NCBI RefSeq assembly: GCF_009766105.1
Contig: NZ_LMUH01000022.1
Coordinates: forward strand, 161,545 to 225,544
Direction of reading: 5' to 3'
DNA length: 64,000 bases
From: Granulicella sp. S156
GTDB lineage: Bacteria > Acidobacteriota > Terriglobia > Terriglobales > Acidobacteriaceae
The first letter of the stretch is position 1. Each line of letters starts with the position of its first letter. The notes below the pieces were generated by a model. The model did not search any database. It was not told where the DNA came from and saw only the letters and a list, made by a program, of their open reading frames with translations. Shown here piece after piece: positions 41,202 to 50,818 of the stretch. A program made the position numbers and the translations under genes.

Positions 41202-44200
41202 TTGGATACCTTGCAGGGACGAACCAGTACACCGCCAAGAAGGCTGGGGGCGAGTCTGGCTCTAACAGCCTTGCTAGGGCTGTGTGCAGGAGCTTGCTCC
41301 CTGTACGCCCAACAGCCGGCGAAACCGATGCTGCTGTCCCATCAGGTGCTGAGCACATGGACTACCGAGCAGGGGCTTCCTCAGGAGTTCATCACTGCCA
41401 TCACGCAGACGCCCGACGGCTTGCTATGGATTGGGACCTATGGCGGCCTGACGCGCTTTGATGGTTTGCACTTTCGCACCTTCGTCCATGACGCTCCGGC
41501 AGCTCTGCATGGAAATATCACCAGCCTTGCCGTAGATGAAAGAGGGCAACTCTGGGTGGGCACGCCGACCGGTTTGTTTCTTTACCGCGACCATCAGTTT
41601 CAGCCGATGCAGAGGCCCGGCAAAACAGAGAGTCCTCTGTCTGTACGGCAGCTTCTGCCGCGGCGGGCCGGTGGGGTCTGGGTGCGGAGCAAGTCGGAGA
41701 TCTTGCATGCGGACGACCGTGGGGTGCATGCAGAGTCGCTCCCAGTCCCGGTCAATGAAGTGCTTGATTTCTGCGAGGACAACGGAGGCAGGCTTTGGCT
41801 TGCCATGCATGATCGCGTCGTCGTGCTGCGTGGAGGCGAGATCGAGGGTTCCTACCCGCTCACCGGTGTAGGGCTGCTGTACCGCGCACCCGATGGCCGC
41901 ATCTTCGCGGGCGATGGACACCACCTCTTTCTGTTCGCAGGAGAAGACTTCGTCAAGCAACCGAACAGTGGGACGGAAGAGTTCGTTAAGGTACTGATCG
42001 ATCGCCACAACAATCTCTGGATGGCCAGCGGAGGACTGCAAGGCATCAGCCGGCTCGCGTCGGGAACGGTAGAGAAGCTGAACAAGAAGACTGGGCTCAC
42101 CAGTAACGATGTTCGCGAACTATTTGAAGACCGGAACGGCGATATCTGGATTGGAACGATCGCGGGGCTGCAGCGTCTGCATGTGGGTGTCTTCACCAGC
42201 TACACAGAGCGCGATGGCCTTGCCCCCGGCAACAATCAGTACGACGCCATCTTCGAAGATGCGAAAGGCTCTATATGGGCGGGCACGCTAGAGGAAGGTA
42301 TTGCGCAGTGGCAGGACGGACAGTGGCGTACCTACGGCGAACACGAAGGCGTGCGTCGCGGTCAGGTGCGCGGCTTCGCCGAGGCGGGAGACAAGCCTGT
42401 GTTTGCGATGGCGGATTATGGCATCTTCGGCTGGTCTGAAAAAGGGGCGCAGAGGCGGTTTCAGCCACTGCCCGATATACCTCCGGGGTACGCTACTTCG
42501 CCTCTGCGTACGAACGATGGAAGCCTGTGGTTCAGCGTGCCTCTGCCGCGTAAGGGAATCTTTCGCCTTCTCAATGGCAAACTTACTAGCTATGGAGTCG
42601 CCGACGGGCTGGGCGACGATGCAACCTGGAGTCTCGCCACGGATGCGCAGGGAGATCTATGGGCGGGCACTGCCAATGGACTCTACCGTTGGCGCAGCGA
42701 ACATTGGACAAGAGACCCGAGACCTCTGCATCAGGTCTTCGGAATACTTCCACGACCTGACGGCAGTATGTTTCTTGGAACCAGCACAGGCCTTGTCTTC
42801 TTCGCGGCTGGCAAGGACACAATAAGCTGGAACGTGGCTCAGCGAGAGGGGCTGCCGGGAGATGCGGTCTTCGGGCTCGCAGAGGATGTGCATGGAGACC
42901 TTTGGCTGACGACTACTGGCGGAATCTGTCGTATTCCTCGCCGTCAACTTGATGCGTTGAATAGCGGTGCGTCGAAGCAGGTGAGCCCCGAGATCTATAC
43001 CTTCGCCGATGGACTGAAGGGCCGCAGCGTGCTTCCGATGGGACAAGTCACGGCGACACGCGCGCATGACGGACGGCTGTGGTTTGCGACCACTGCGGCT
43101 CCGGCAGTGGCTTCCCCTGTCGCCGCTGAAGAAGCGCAGCCGCAGGCCCTGCTGGATGATGTCACGGTTGACGAACGACGTGTGACGCCGGACAAGCTTA
43201 CGGTCCCTCCGGGACGTCACCGGCTTACGTTCAACTTCACCGCGCCCAGCTTTATCGCTCCTGAACAGATTCGTTTTCGCTATCGATTGACGGGCTGGGA
43301 CACCAATTGGATTGAAGCGGATACAACGAGAGAGGCTTCTTATGTGGGGTTGCCTCCGGGCAGATACTCTTTCCAGGTGCAGGCGCTGGGACGTACCGGT
43401 GAAGCAGGTCCTGTCTCGGAAGCTACGGCGCTTACTCTTGAACCATTCTTCTGGCAGACACGGTGGTTTCTCCTGGCGATGATCTTGCTCGCGGCTGGTG
43501 TGGTGATCGAGATCACAAGGCGGCGCACGCAGGCACGCGTTGAGCGGCTCAACATGCGCTTCCAGGAACGTGCCACCGAACGCGAACGCATTGCCTCACA
43601 GATCCACGACACGTTTATTCAGGACCTTATCGGGACGGCGCTGCAGCTGGAACTCGTCGGCCTGCAGATGGAGGAAGACACTGCGGTTGCGCAGCGTTCG
43701 CTGCATGACCTGGCAGCGCGGCTGCGGGGCGTCATCGCGCGCAGCCGCGATATCATCTCCAACCTGCACTCGATGGCTGCGCCAGAGCAGGGATTGGTCG
43801 AGCTGCTAGAGCATGTCGACGCGGAGTTTCGGATGGGTGATGAGCCTGCGTTTGAAGTCGTCGGCGAGGGTGTCGCGGTGGAGCTGTCTCCGTTTGTTCG
43901 CGATGAGGTCTATCGCATCTGCCGCGAAGCGCTGGCGAACGCATTCCGTCATGCCTCGGCGAAAAACGTTCTGGTGACTGTACACTTCGACAGTGATCTG
44001 CTCAGGATCGTCGTTGCCGATGACGGTTCAGGGATGACGGAGCAGATGCAGGCACACGGACGGCCAGGGCACTTCGGCCTTTCGGGGATGCGAGCCCATG
44101 CACGCCGCATCGGCGCAAAACTTTCGGTGCAAAGCGAGTGCGATCGAGGAACTCGGGTTACGCTGGAACTCGAACTGCACCAGAAGACAACGGCGCGCTT

Positions 44201-44309
44201 CCATCAGGCAGTGCAACGCATGAGGAAAAAACTTCATGCTTACACTGTGATCAGGAAGCAGTCCAAGACTGAGACAGAAGACCAACTTCATACCGGGAGT
44301 GATGGGTGA
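41202..44309 (+). CDS. Sensor histidine kinase with periplasmic two-component propeller
   Basis: A 1035-residue protein from a TTG at 41202, which GGAAAGG precedes and a signal sequence follows (RRLGASLALTALLGLCAGAC). A GTG at 41139 is the longer choice. The propeller (residues about 50-640) has the repeats of TWTTEQGLPQEFITAITQTP, DGLLWIGTYGGLTRFDG and GDIWIGTIAGLQRLH, then a Y_Y_Y domain (HRLTFNFTAPSFIAPEQIRF), one transmembrane helix (WFLLAMILLAAGVVIEITRR), a HisKA_3 dimerisation domain with H802 in ASQIHDTFIQDL, and an ATPase (DEVYRICREALANAFRHASA, VADDGSGM). It senses an outside signal and phosphorylates the NarL-type partner, whose gene overlaps its end by 4 bases. The ligand is unknown. 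Confidence 0.9.
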   Translation: MDTLQGRTSTPPRRLGASLALTALLGLCAGACSLYAQQPAKPMLLSHQVLSTWTTEQGLPQEFITAITQTPDGLLWIGTYGGLTRFDGLHFRTFVHDAPAALHGNITSLAVDERGQLWVGTPTGLFLYRDHQFQPMQRPGKTESPLSVRQLLPRRAGGVWVRSKSEILHADDRGVHAESLPVPVNEVLDFCEDNGGRLWLAMHDRVVVLRGGEIEGSYPLTGVGLLYRAPDGRIFAGDGHHLFLFAGEDFVKQPNSGTEEFVKVLIDRHNNLWMASGGLQGISRLASGTVEKLNKKTGLTSNDVRELFEDRNGDIWIGTIAGLQRLHVGVFTSYTERDGLAPGNNQYDAIFEDAKGSIWAGTLEEGIAQWQDGQWRTYGEHEGVRRGQVRGFAEAGDKPVFAMADYGIFGWSEKGAQRRFQPLPDIPPGYATSPLRTNDGSLWFSVPLPRKGIFRLLNGKLTSYGVADGLGDDATWSLATDAQGDLWAGTANGLYRWRSEHWTRDPRPLHQVFGILPRPDGSMFLGTSTGLVFFAAGKDTISWNVAQREGLPGDAVFGLAEDVHGDLWLTTTGGICRIPRRQLDALNSGASKQVSPEIYTFADGLKGRSVLPMGQVTATRAHDGRLWFATTAAPAVASPVAAEEAQPQALLDDVTVDERRVTPDKLTVPPGRHRLTFNFTAPSFIAPEQIRFRYRLTGWDTNWIEADTTREASYVGLPPGRYSFQVQALGRTGEAGPVSEATALTLEPFFWQTRWFLLAMILLAAGVVIEITRRRTQARVERLNMRFQERATERERIASQIHDTFIQDLIGTALQLELVGLQMEEDTAVAQRSLHDLAARLRGVIARSRDIISNLHSMAAPEQGLVELLEHVDAEFRMGDEPAFEVVGEGVAVELSPFVRDEVYRICREALANAFRHASAKNVLVTVHFDSDLLRIVVADDGSGMTEQMQAHGRPGHFGLSGMRAHARRIGAKLSVQSECDRGTRVTLELELHQKTTARFHQAVQRMRKKLHAYTVIRKQSKTETEDQLHTGSDG

Positions 44310-44947
44310 CGATCAGCCAGATACAGGAACGCGAGACATTGAATGTCTTGATCGTCGACGACCATCCGATGGTGCGCGAAGGGCTCGCGGGCATCTTTGC
44401 GCGCTATGGCATCACCATCACAGGACTGGCGATGAATGGCCAGCAGGCGTTTGAGATGTATCAGGCAACGCGGCCCGACATCGTGCTGCTCGATCTGCGC
44501 CTGCCCGATCAGAGCGGTATTGAGGTGCTGCGGACCTTGCGCCGCATGGATCCTGAGGCTCGTGTGGTGATGCTCACCTCCGCCCAGGGTGAGGCTTCGA
44601 TCTATCAGGCGATTCAGGCTGGAGCTTCCGGGTATCTGCTGAAGGGTGTTGAAGGCGCAGCGCTGGCCGAGCATCTTCGTCATGTTGCGGCAGGTGGGCG
44701 GGCGCTCCAGCCGGAGACCGCAGAGAAACTCGCGAGCTATGTGGCAACGCCGCGGTTGAGCGACCGCGAGATTGAAGTACTGACCCTCATCTCTCAGGGC
44801 AAGAGCAACAAGGAAGTGGCCCATATGCTCTTCGTTACGGAAGACACCGTGAAGATGCACGTGAAGAACATCCTGCACAAACTCAAGGCGCAGGACCGAA
44901 CCCAGGCGGTCGTGCTTGCGATTCAGCGTGGTTTGCTCGCGATGTAG
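44306..44947 (+). CDS. NarL/LuxR-family response regulator
   Basis: A 213-residue regulator starting with GTG at 44306 inside the last codons of the kinase gene (GTGA overlap), so the pair is translationally coupled. The receiver has NVLIVDDHPMVREGLAGIFA and phosphoacceptor D63 in DIVLLDLRLPDQSG; K in AGASGYLLKGVE follows. The C-terminal HTH is LSDREIEVLTLISQGKSNKE and VAHMLFVTEDTVKMHVKNIL. It binds DNA when phosphorylated. Its targets are not seen; the S53 peptidase gene begins 335 bases downstream. Confidence 0.92.
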   Translation: MTISQIQERETLNVLIVDDHPMVREGLAGIFARYGITITGLAMNGQQAFEMYQATRPDIVLLDLRLPDQSGIEVLRTLRRMDPEARVVMLTSAQGEASIYQAIQAGASGYLLKGVEGAALAEHLRHVAAGGRALQPETAEKLASYVATPRLSDREIEVLTLISQGKSNKEVAHMLFVTEDTVKMHVKNILHKLKAQDRTQAVVLAIQRGLLAM

Positions 44948-45282
44948 TGCAGCTTTAGCAGCAGATTCCCTGCGGGAATGACAGAAAGAAAAACAACAGC
45001 AAAACCCGCGCCGCCAAAACTACTCGAAAGGGTAGGTTGAGTTCTACTCTTAACAGAGCACGACGGCGCATCCTTCCTTTGCTACTCTCTTGGAAAGTTA
45101 ACAGACTGTAACTCTTACCGGCAGACCTTCGAGAGGCCGGTGAGGACCTTTTTCCCTGCTTCTTCCACAAGTTGCCATGCAGGCTTCTTGGCTTTTGCGG
45201 CAGGTTTCGTTCTGGGAATCTTGTTTCCGTAGCGATCTGATTTGGAGAAACGGGCGCACGCCCATCACCAGGAGGTACTCTT
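44948..45282. repeat. Intergenic region with REP-like hairpin and AACAACAGC tract
   Basis: GCAGATTCCCTGCGGGAATGAC (44960-44982) is a small hairpin, followed by AGAAAGAAAAACAACAGCAA to 45004. It is the reverse orientation of the unit at 881-935. The remaining 280 bases contain no gene; ACCAGGAGGTACTCTT before ATG 45283 is a strong ribosome-binding site. Confidence 0.55.
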
Positions 45283-48200
45283 ATGAGTTTTTTCAGGCAT
45301 CGCCGTATCGGCACTATGTTTCTGGCCCTGTGTAGTCTAACTTTCCTCCCTGTGGATGCTCAGGTGGTCAACCAGATCACGAAGCCCGTTGATGTTTCGG
45401 TGCGGCACGCATTTACCAACACCGTTCCCCCACAGACTCATGCGGCCTCCGACATCGGTAGAGTGTCGCCGGATCTGCCCATGCAGGACATGGTCATGTT
45501 GTTGCAAGGCAGCGCTACCCAGTCGACTGCACTGGCCCAATTTATCGCCGACGCTCACGATCCGAAATCACCCAATTACCAGAAATGGCTAACGCCAGCC
45601 GAGTTTGGAGCCCGCTTCGGCGCCTCGGATCAGGACGTCCAGACGGTGAGTACATGGCTCACCGCTAACGGCTTTAGCGTAACCGCTGTTGCACGCGGCA
45701 AGAACTGGATTCGCTTCTCCGGCAAAGCCGGACAGGCCGAGCAGGCGTTTGGAACAGAGGTGCATCAGTTCTCCATCGCCGGCAAGACCTATCACTCGAA
45801 TAACACCGAGCTCTCGATTCCCGATGCACTTTCGCCAGCAGTGGCGGGATTGGTCAGCCTCAATGATTTTGTGAAGCCTTCCTTCCACACGGCACCGGCT
45901 AAGGTAGCAATCGGCCAGAATGGAAAGTTGCAGCGCGCTGCGAGCAGCACACCGGCAGGCGTGAACACGGCAGGCCTCGACTCCTCTCTACTGGTGCAGC
46001 CGAACTTCACCTCACAGGGAGCACCGGAGGAGATCTATCTCGCCCCGGGCGACCTTTCGCGAATTTACAATACGCTGCCGCTGGTAAGCAGGGGCACGGA
46101 TGGCACAGGCGTCTCGATCGCCATTGTTGGACGTTCCGACATCAGCCTTTCGGACGTTGAGACCTTCCGTACGATCTTCGGCCTCCCCTTCAATGACCCA
46201 ACTTTTATCAATGCGAACGCTGATCCAGGAGTCGTTCCCGGCGACGATGAGGAGGCTATCCTCGACGTCGAGTGGTCAGGAGCCATGGCTCCGAAGGCAA
46301 AGATCAACTACGTGATCGGAGGGAGTACCAACACCACCGATGGCGTCGACATCTCGGCTTCCTACATCGTCGACAACTTAACGGCGCCCATCATGTCCGT
46401 CAGCTTCGGTGAGTGCGAAGCCATGATCAGCCCTACGGAATCGGCGTTCTACAACACACTGTGGCAGCAGGCTGCGGCAGAAGGAATCACAGTCTTTGTC
46501 TCCTCAGGCGACGCGGGATCGAGCCTGTGCGACATTCCGAACGAATACATCGCCACGTCCTACGGACTGGGCGTAAACGGTTTGGCTTCCACGCCCTACA
46601 ACGTTGCCGTAGGCGGCACAGAGTTTGCCGACTCTAACGTCAACACCTTCTGGAACACCACTCTGAATCGCGATCTCTCTTCTGCCAAGGGCTATGTGCC
46701 GGAGGCGGTGTGGAACGAAAGCTGCAATCCTAATCTGCCGGTGAGTGCAGATAACTGCTACTACAGTCCAACCGATGAAGGTACTTACGCCGCTGGTGGG
46801 GGCGCCAGCAACTGCTCGTTGCATCCTGCCGGCGCGACGCAGAACATATTCACGGGACTCTACGCCTGCTCGGGTGGATACACGAAACCTAGCTGGCAGA
46901 CAGGCACTGGAGTTCCTGCGGATAACGCGCGCGATCTACCCGATGTGTCGCTCGCTGCCGCGGCAGAACACGATGGCTTCCTGCTCTGCTACAACGGCTC
47001 GTGTCAGTACACGACCAACCCCAACGGCTCCATCACACTGAACCAGGCGACGATCATTGGCGGCACCTCAGCGGCATCGCCCTCCATGGCCGGCATCATG
47101 GCGCTGGTCGAGCAGAAGAACGGCAGCTTCCAGGGACTGGCAAACTACAAGTTCTATCAACTGGCAGCCGCTCAGCCCTCTTCTTTGAACTGCAATTCAA
47201 GCGACGCCACGGAGCCGACGCAGACCAATGCCTGTGTCTTCCATGACGTCACCTCCGGTTCGAACGCACTGAGCTGCCTATTGAGGAACGGAGGTGACTG
47301 CTCCGTGCACGTGGCAGGCAACACATCCTATGGAGTGCTCGACGGCAACAGCGCTACTGCCGGATATGATCTGGCCAGCGGCCTCGGATCGGTGAATGCG
47401 GCTAACCTCGTCAGCGCGTGGCGCACCGTTACAACGGCGGCCTCAAAGACAAGCCTGAGTGTTTCAGCCAAGACCTTCGCGCATGGTACAGCCGTCAACG
47501 TGTCGTCTGCCGTAACGCCCGCAAACGGAACCGGCACACCTACCGGCACCGTCATCCTCAAGGCCAGCAACAGCACCACCGGCCCGGTTGTGACAGGAAC
47601 ACTTACCTCAGGCGCCTTCACGGCTTCCGTAGGGAGCTTGCCAGGTGGCACCTACGCCCTCACGTCCAACTACAGCGGCGACGGAAGCTACAGCAGCAGC
47701 GTTTCATCGCCCGTCTTGCTGAGGGTAACTCCCGAAGCCAGCATCTCTACGGCGACGTCTCTTGCGCCGAGCAAGTTCTTTATTCTCGGAAGGCAGCCGA
47801 TCGTACCCTCCACCTCCGTCTCGCTGGGCACCACCTTCTTCCTGCAGGTCGCCATCGCAGGGGCCAGCGGCCAGGGCGTACCCACCGGCACGGTGGCATT
47901 GTCCAACGGCACCAAAACCTTCGGCACCTATCCGGTAAGCAACACTGGGCAGATCTACGTTACCTGTGGCCCCAGCACAGAGTGCGACTACCCGATCGGA
48001 ACCTATACCTTCACCGCGAAATACTCTGGTGACAGCAGCTTCAAACCTTCGACGATTGCATTTCAACCCTTCACCATCACGAAAGGCGACATCTACTATT
48101 CTGTCGGTGTCAGCAACCAGGAACCATCGGCAGGTTCAACCGTAATCGCCAGTGTGTACTTTGGCTACGATCCTGCAGTGGTTCCTACCGGCAAGGTGAC

Positions 48201-49080
48201 ACTCAACCGCCAGGACACAGGGGCAGTCCTGGCCACAGGCACCATTGGCGCCAACGGCGTAGCAACGATTCCCTTCGCTGCTCCCTCCGGTACATACTGG
48301 CTAACGGCAAGCTGGCCCGGTGACGCGAACTATACCAGCAGCGGTCTTTCGGAGTATCCGCAGATCATCGCAAGCGGCGCAGGCACCACAGCAAGTGCGA
48401 CGACGCTGGCCACAGCAGTCACGACGGCAAAGCTGGGCCAGAAGAGCTCGTTCACCATCACGGTGAAGCCTGCAAAGACGACTTCAGGCGCGCCGGTTCC
48501 AACGGGAACGGTCACGCTGTACACCACAACTGGACAGGCAGCAGCCTCCATCAACCTTACGGGTGGAACGGTTACTACCTTCTATGAGTGGGACCTGGCT
48601 GGCCCGCAGAGCCTCTATGCCACATACTCCGGTGATGGCACGTATGCCGGCAGCAGCAGCCCGATTACCAACGTCACCGTCAGAAAGGCCACTCCTACCG
48701 TGGACCTGACATCGCTCGCAAGTTGTGTCGTCGAGGGTGCGGAGAGCAGCGTAACTGGATCGCTGGTAAGCGCGTTGTCGACAACCGGCGTCGTTGCGCC
48801 CAGCGGAAGCATTCAGTTCTATGACTCCCGTGAAGGCGCACCCGCCAAGGCCATTGGCAATCCTCAGGCATTGAACACCGGCAACGCCAACGCCATTCTG
48901 GCAACACTCGCTCCGGTACTGCCTGAAGGAGTAAACAGGATCACCGCCGTCTATTCAGGTGACGCCAATTGGGACACCGCTACTTCCAATCGAGTCACCA
49001 TTACAGTGACATCGCGGTGGGATGCTGCCATTGGGTGTCACCTGGACCCCTGGCACAACGGCAACGGAGGTCATGAATAG
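45283..49080 (+). CDS. Secreted S53 (sedolisin) peptidase with five Ig-like repeats
   Basis: A 1265-residue protein. After the signal peptide (RIGTMFLALCSLTFLPVDAQ) comes a pro-domain ending near FHTAPA (YQKWLTPAEFGARFG, QAFGTEVHQFSIAGKTYHSN). The catalytic domain begins at about LAPGDLSRIYN. The S53 set is E324 and D328 in DDEEAILDVEW, D410 in SSGDAGSSL and S596 in GGTSAASPSMAG, so it should be an active acid peptidase. The last about 530 residues are five Ig-like (Big_3-type) repeats, each with a YSGD/WPGD-type motif (NYSGDGSYSSS, KYSGDSSFKP, SWPGDANYTS, TYSGDGTYAG, VYSGDANWDT). The peptidase probably digests proteins outside the cell, with the repeats as spacers or surface attachment. Confidence 0.92.
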   Translation: MSFFRHRRIGTMFLALCSLTFLPVDAQVVNQITKPVDVSVRHAFTNTVPPQTHAASDIGRVSPDLPMQDMVMLLQGSATQSTALAQFIADAHDPKSPNYQKWLTPAEFGARFGASDQDVQTVSTWLTANGFSVTAVARGKNWIRFSGKAGQAEQAFGTEVHQFSIAGKTYHSNNTELSIPDALSPAVAGLVSLNDFVKPSFHTAPAKVAIGQNGKLQRAASSTPAGVNTAGLDSSLLVQPNFTSQGAPEEIYLAPGDLSRIYNTLPLVSRGTDGTGVSIAIVGRSDISLSDVETFRTIFGLPFNDPTFINANADPGVVPGDDEEAILDVEWSGAMAPKAKINYVIGGSTNTTDGVDISASYIVDNLTAPIMSVSFGECEAMISPTESAFYNTLWQQAAAEGITVFVSSGDAGSSLCDIPNEYIATSYGLGVNGLASTPYNVAVGGTEFADSNVNTFWNTTLNRDLSSAKGYVPEAVWNESCNPNLPVSADNCYYSPTDEGTYAAGGGASNCSLHPAGATQNIFTGLYACSGGYTKPSWQTGTGVPADNARDLPDVSLAAAAEHDGFLLCYNGSCQYTTNPNGSITLNQATIIGGTSAASPSMAGIMALVEQKNGSFQGLANYKFYQLAAAQPSSLNCNSSDATEPTQTNACVFHDVTSGSNALSCLLRNGGDCSVHVAGNTSYGVLDGNSATAGYDLASGLGSVNAANLVSAWRTVTTAASKTSLSVSAKTFAHGTAVNVSSAVTPANGTGTPTGTVILKASNSTTGPVVTGTLTSGAFTASVGSLPGGTYALTSNYSGDGSYSSSVSSPVLLRVTPEASISTATSLAPSKFFILGRQPIVPSTSVSLGTTFFLQVAIAGASGQGVPTGTVALSNGTKTFGTYPVSNTGQIYVTCGPSTECDYPIGTYTFTAKYSGDSSFKPSTIAFQPFTITKGDIYYSVGVSNQEPSAGSTVIASVYFGYDPAVVPTGKVTLNRQDTGAVLATGTIGANGVATIPFAAPSGTYWLTASWPGDANYTSSGLSEYPQIIASGAGTTASATTLATAVTTAKLGQKSSFTITVKPAKTTSGAPVPTGTVTLYTTTGQAAASINLTGGTVTTFYEWDLAGPQSLYATYSGDGTYAGSSSPITNVTVRKATPTVDLTSLASCVVEGAESSVTGSLVSALSTTGVVAPSGSIQFYDSREGAPAKAIGNPQALNTGNANAILATLAPVLPEGVNRITAVYSGDANWDTATSNRVTITVTSRWDAAIGCHLDPWHNGNGGHE

Positions 49081-49117
49081 GCTGCAACCCTGCAGTAACA
49101 CACAACATATCCCTGAA

Positions 49118-49151
49118 AGGCCGCCGGCTCCCCCCGGCGGCCTCTTTTTTT
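49118..49151 (+). terminator. Rho-independent terminator
   Basis: AGGCCGCCGG (49118-49127) pairs exactly with CCGGCGGCCT (49134-49143) over a 6-nt CTCCCC loop, followed by CTTTTTTT to 49151. This is the one textbook intrinsic terminator in the window and ends the S53 peptidase transcript. Confidence 0.95.
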
Positions 49152-49208
49152 GCCCCCTTTGGGATTCCTCGCAATCTTAAGTAGCATTAGGAGTCAGAGG
49201 AGAAATAC

Positions 49209-50621
49209 GTGAGCCAATCTCATTCCGATGCGCTGGTCTTCTTCGGTGCCACCGGCGATCTCGCCTACAAAAAGATCTTTCCCGCGCTGCAGTCCATGGT
49301 CAAACATGGCACGCTCGCCGTTCCAATCATCGGTGTAGCCAAGGCTGGATGGAACCTGGACCAGTTCAAGGCACGAGCAAAGGATAGCCTCGAGCAGCAC
49401 GGCGGCCTTGACGCAGAGGCATGGGAGAAGCTGAGTTCCCTGCTGCATTATGTCGACGGCGACTATTCGGATCTCTCCACCTTCGAAGCCGTTCGGAAGG
49501 AGCTTGGCACAGCGGAACGCCCCGCTCATTACCTGGCGATTCCTCCGTTTCTGTTTGAAACAGTCGTAGAGCAACTCGTGAAATCGGGCTCTGCGAAGGG
49601 CGCGCGCATGATCGTGGAGAAGCCTTTTGGCCATGACCTGGCTTCGGCGCAGGAGCTCGATCGAATTCTGCTGTCAGCTTTCCCCGAGTCTTCGATCTTT
49701 CGCATCGACCACTATCTGGCCAAAGGCCCAGTTCATAATATGGTGTCGTTCCGTTTCTCGAACTCCTTCCTGGAGCCGCTCTGGAATCGCAACTACATTG
49801 AGAGCGTGCAGATCACCATGGCGGAGGACTTCGGCATTCAGGGCCGTGGCGCCTTCTATGACCAGACGGGGACTATCCGCGATGTGATCCAGAACCATAT
49901 CTTCCAGGTGATGTGCAATCTCGCCATGGAATCCCCGGCGCGTGATGACAGTGAGTCGATGCGTGATGAGAAAGTCAAGGTATTGAAGGCCATTCCTCCG
50001 ATAGAGCCCGACGACCTGGTCCGTGGGCAGTTTCATGGCTATCTCGACGAAAAGGGCGTTGCTCCTAACTCACAGGTAGAGACCTTCGCAGCCCTCCGCT
50101 TGCATATCAAATCGTGGCGATGGGAGGGAGTTCCGTTCTACATCCGTGCCGGAAAGAATCTGCCCCTGACCTGTATGGAAGTAGTGGCTCGACTGCGCAG
50201 ACCACCTACGACAAACACCACTGAGGACGACGTGCCGCAGAACTACATACGGTTTCGCATCAGCCCTGAGATGACTGTTGCCATGGCGGTCTCTGTTACC
50301 TCTCCGAGCGGAGAAGGAAAACGAGAAGCAGTAGAACTGGTAGCTACTCGTCATCCTCGTTCCAACGAGATGGAAGCTTATGAGCGCGTGCTGACCGATG
50401 CCATGGCCGGCGATGCAACTCTATTCGCTCGACTGGACTACGTAGAAGAAGCATGGCGTATTGTCGACCCTGTTCTAAAGACGAAAACGCCGGTTTATAG
50501 CTATGAACCCCATACGTGGGGACCTAAGGAAGTCGAGCAAAAGGTTGTCCCTCCTGGCGGGTGGGATATTCCATGTGCCCAGGAGGAAGAAGACTTCCGG
50601 GTGGTAGGCCAGCCTGTATAG
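49209..50621 (+). CDS. zwf: Glucose-6-phosphate 1-dehydrogenase
   Basis: A 470-residue enzyme starting with GTG at 49209, which GAGGAGAAA precedes. The nucleotide motif is [20 protein letters not shown] (GATGDLxxxK), the phosphate/active-site region is [19 protein letters not shown] with H168 and K172, and later come [20 protein letters not shown] and [10 protein letters not shown]. It oxidises glucose-6-phosphate to 6-phosphogluconolactone with NADP, in the oxidative pentose phosphate route. In most G6PDs the signature continues RIDHYLGKE; here it is RIDHYLAKG, with the Gly and Glu replaced, as in an alternative subgroup. No gnd or pgl gene follows. Confidence 0.92.
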   Translation: MSQSHSDALVFFGATGDLAYKKIFPALQSMVKHGTLAVPIIGVAKAGWNLDQFKARAKDSLEQHGGLDAEAWEKLSSLLHYVDGDYSDLSTFEAVRKELGTAERPAHYLAIPPFLFETVVEQLVKSGSAKGARMIVEKPFGHDLASAQELDRILLSAFPESSIFRIDHYLAKGPVHNMVSFRFSNSFLEPLWNRNYIESVQITMAEDFGIQGRGAFYDQTGTIRDVIQNHIFQVMCNLAMESPARDDSESMRDEKVKVLKAIPPIEPDDLVRGQFHGYLDEKGVAPNSQVETFAALRLHIKSWRWEGVPFYIRAGKNLPLTCMEVVARLRRPPTTNTTEDDVPQNYIRFRISPEMTVAMAVSVTSPSGEGKREAVELVATRHPRSNEMEAYERVLTDAMAGDATLFARLDYVEEAWRIVDPVLKTKTPVYSYEPHTWGPKEVEQKVVPPGGWDIPCAQEEEDFRVVGQPV

Positions 50622-50639
50622 GTGGATTGGGCAAAGGGC

Positions 50640-50775
50640 TTTAACCCTGAGTCCCTTGCGGGTATAGGCAAGGAGCCCAGGGCTAAAGCCCTTTCTGGTT
50701 AGGCCTTATTTCCGCGGCCTAAAGGCCGCTGCTACTCCGAAAAACAACAGCAACGACAAAGACTCTTAAAGCAAG
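50640..50775. repeat. Intergenic repeat: AAAGGGCTTTA inverted repeat, hairpin and AACAACAGCAACG tract
   Basis: AAAGGGCTTTAACCCTGAG (about 50645-50661) pairs with the CAGGGCTAAAGCCCTTT at about 50679-50695, and GCGGCCTAAAGGCCGC (about 50714-50729) follows. A CGAAAAACAACAGCAACGAC tract runs on to 50775. The order is the inverse of 881-1012. It lies between zwf and the convergent regulator gene. Confidence 0.65.
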
Positions 50776-50818
50776 AGCGCGCTCTTGTATACCTTCATAT
50801 TCAGGTCATTGCCTCTGC

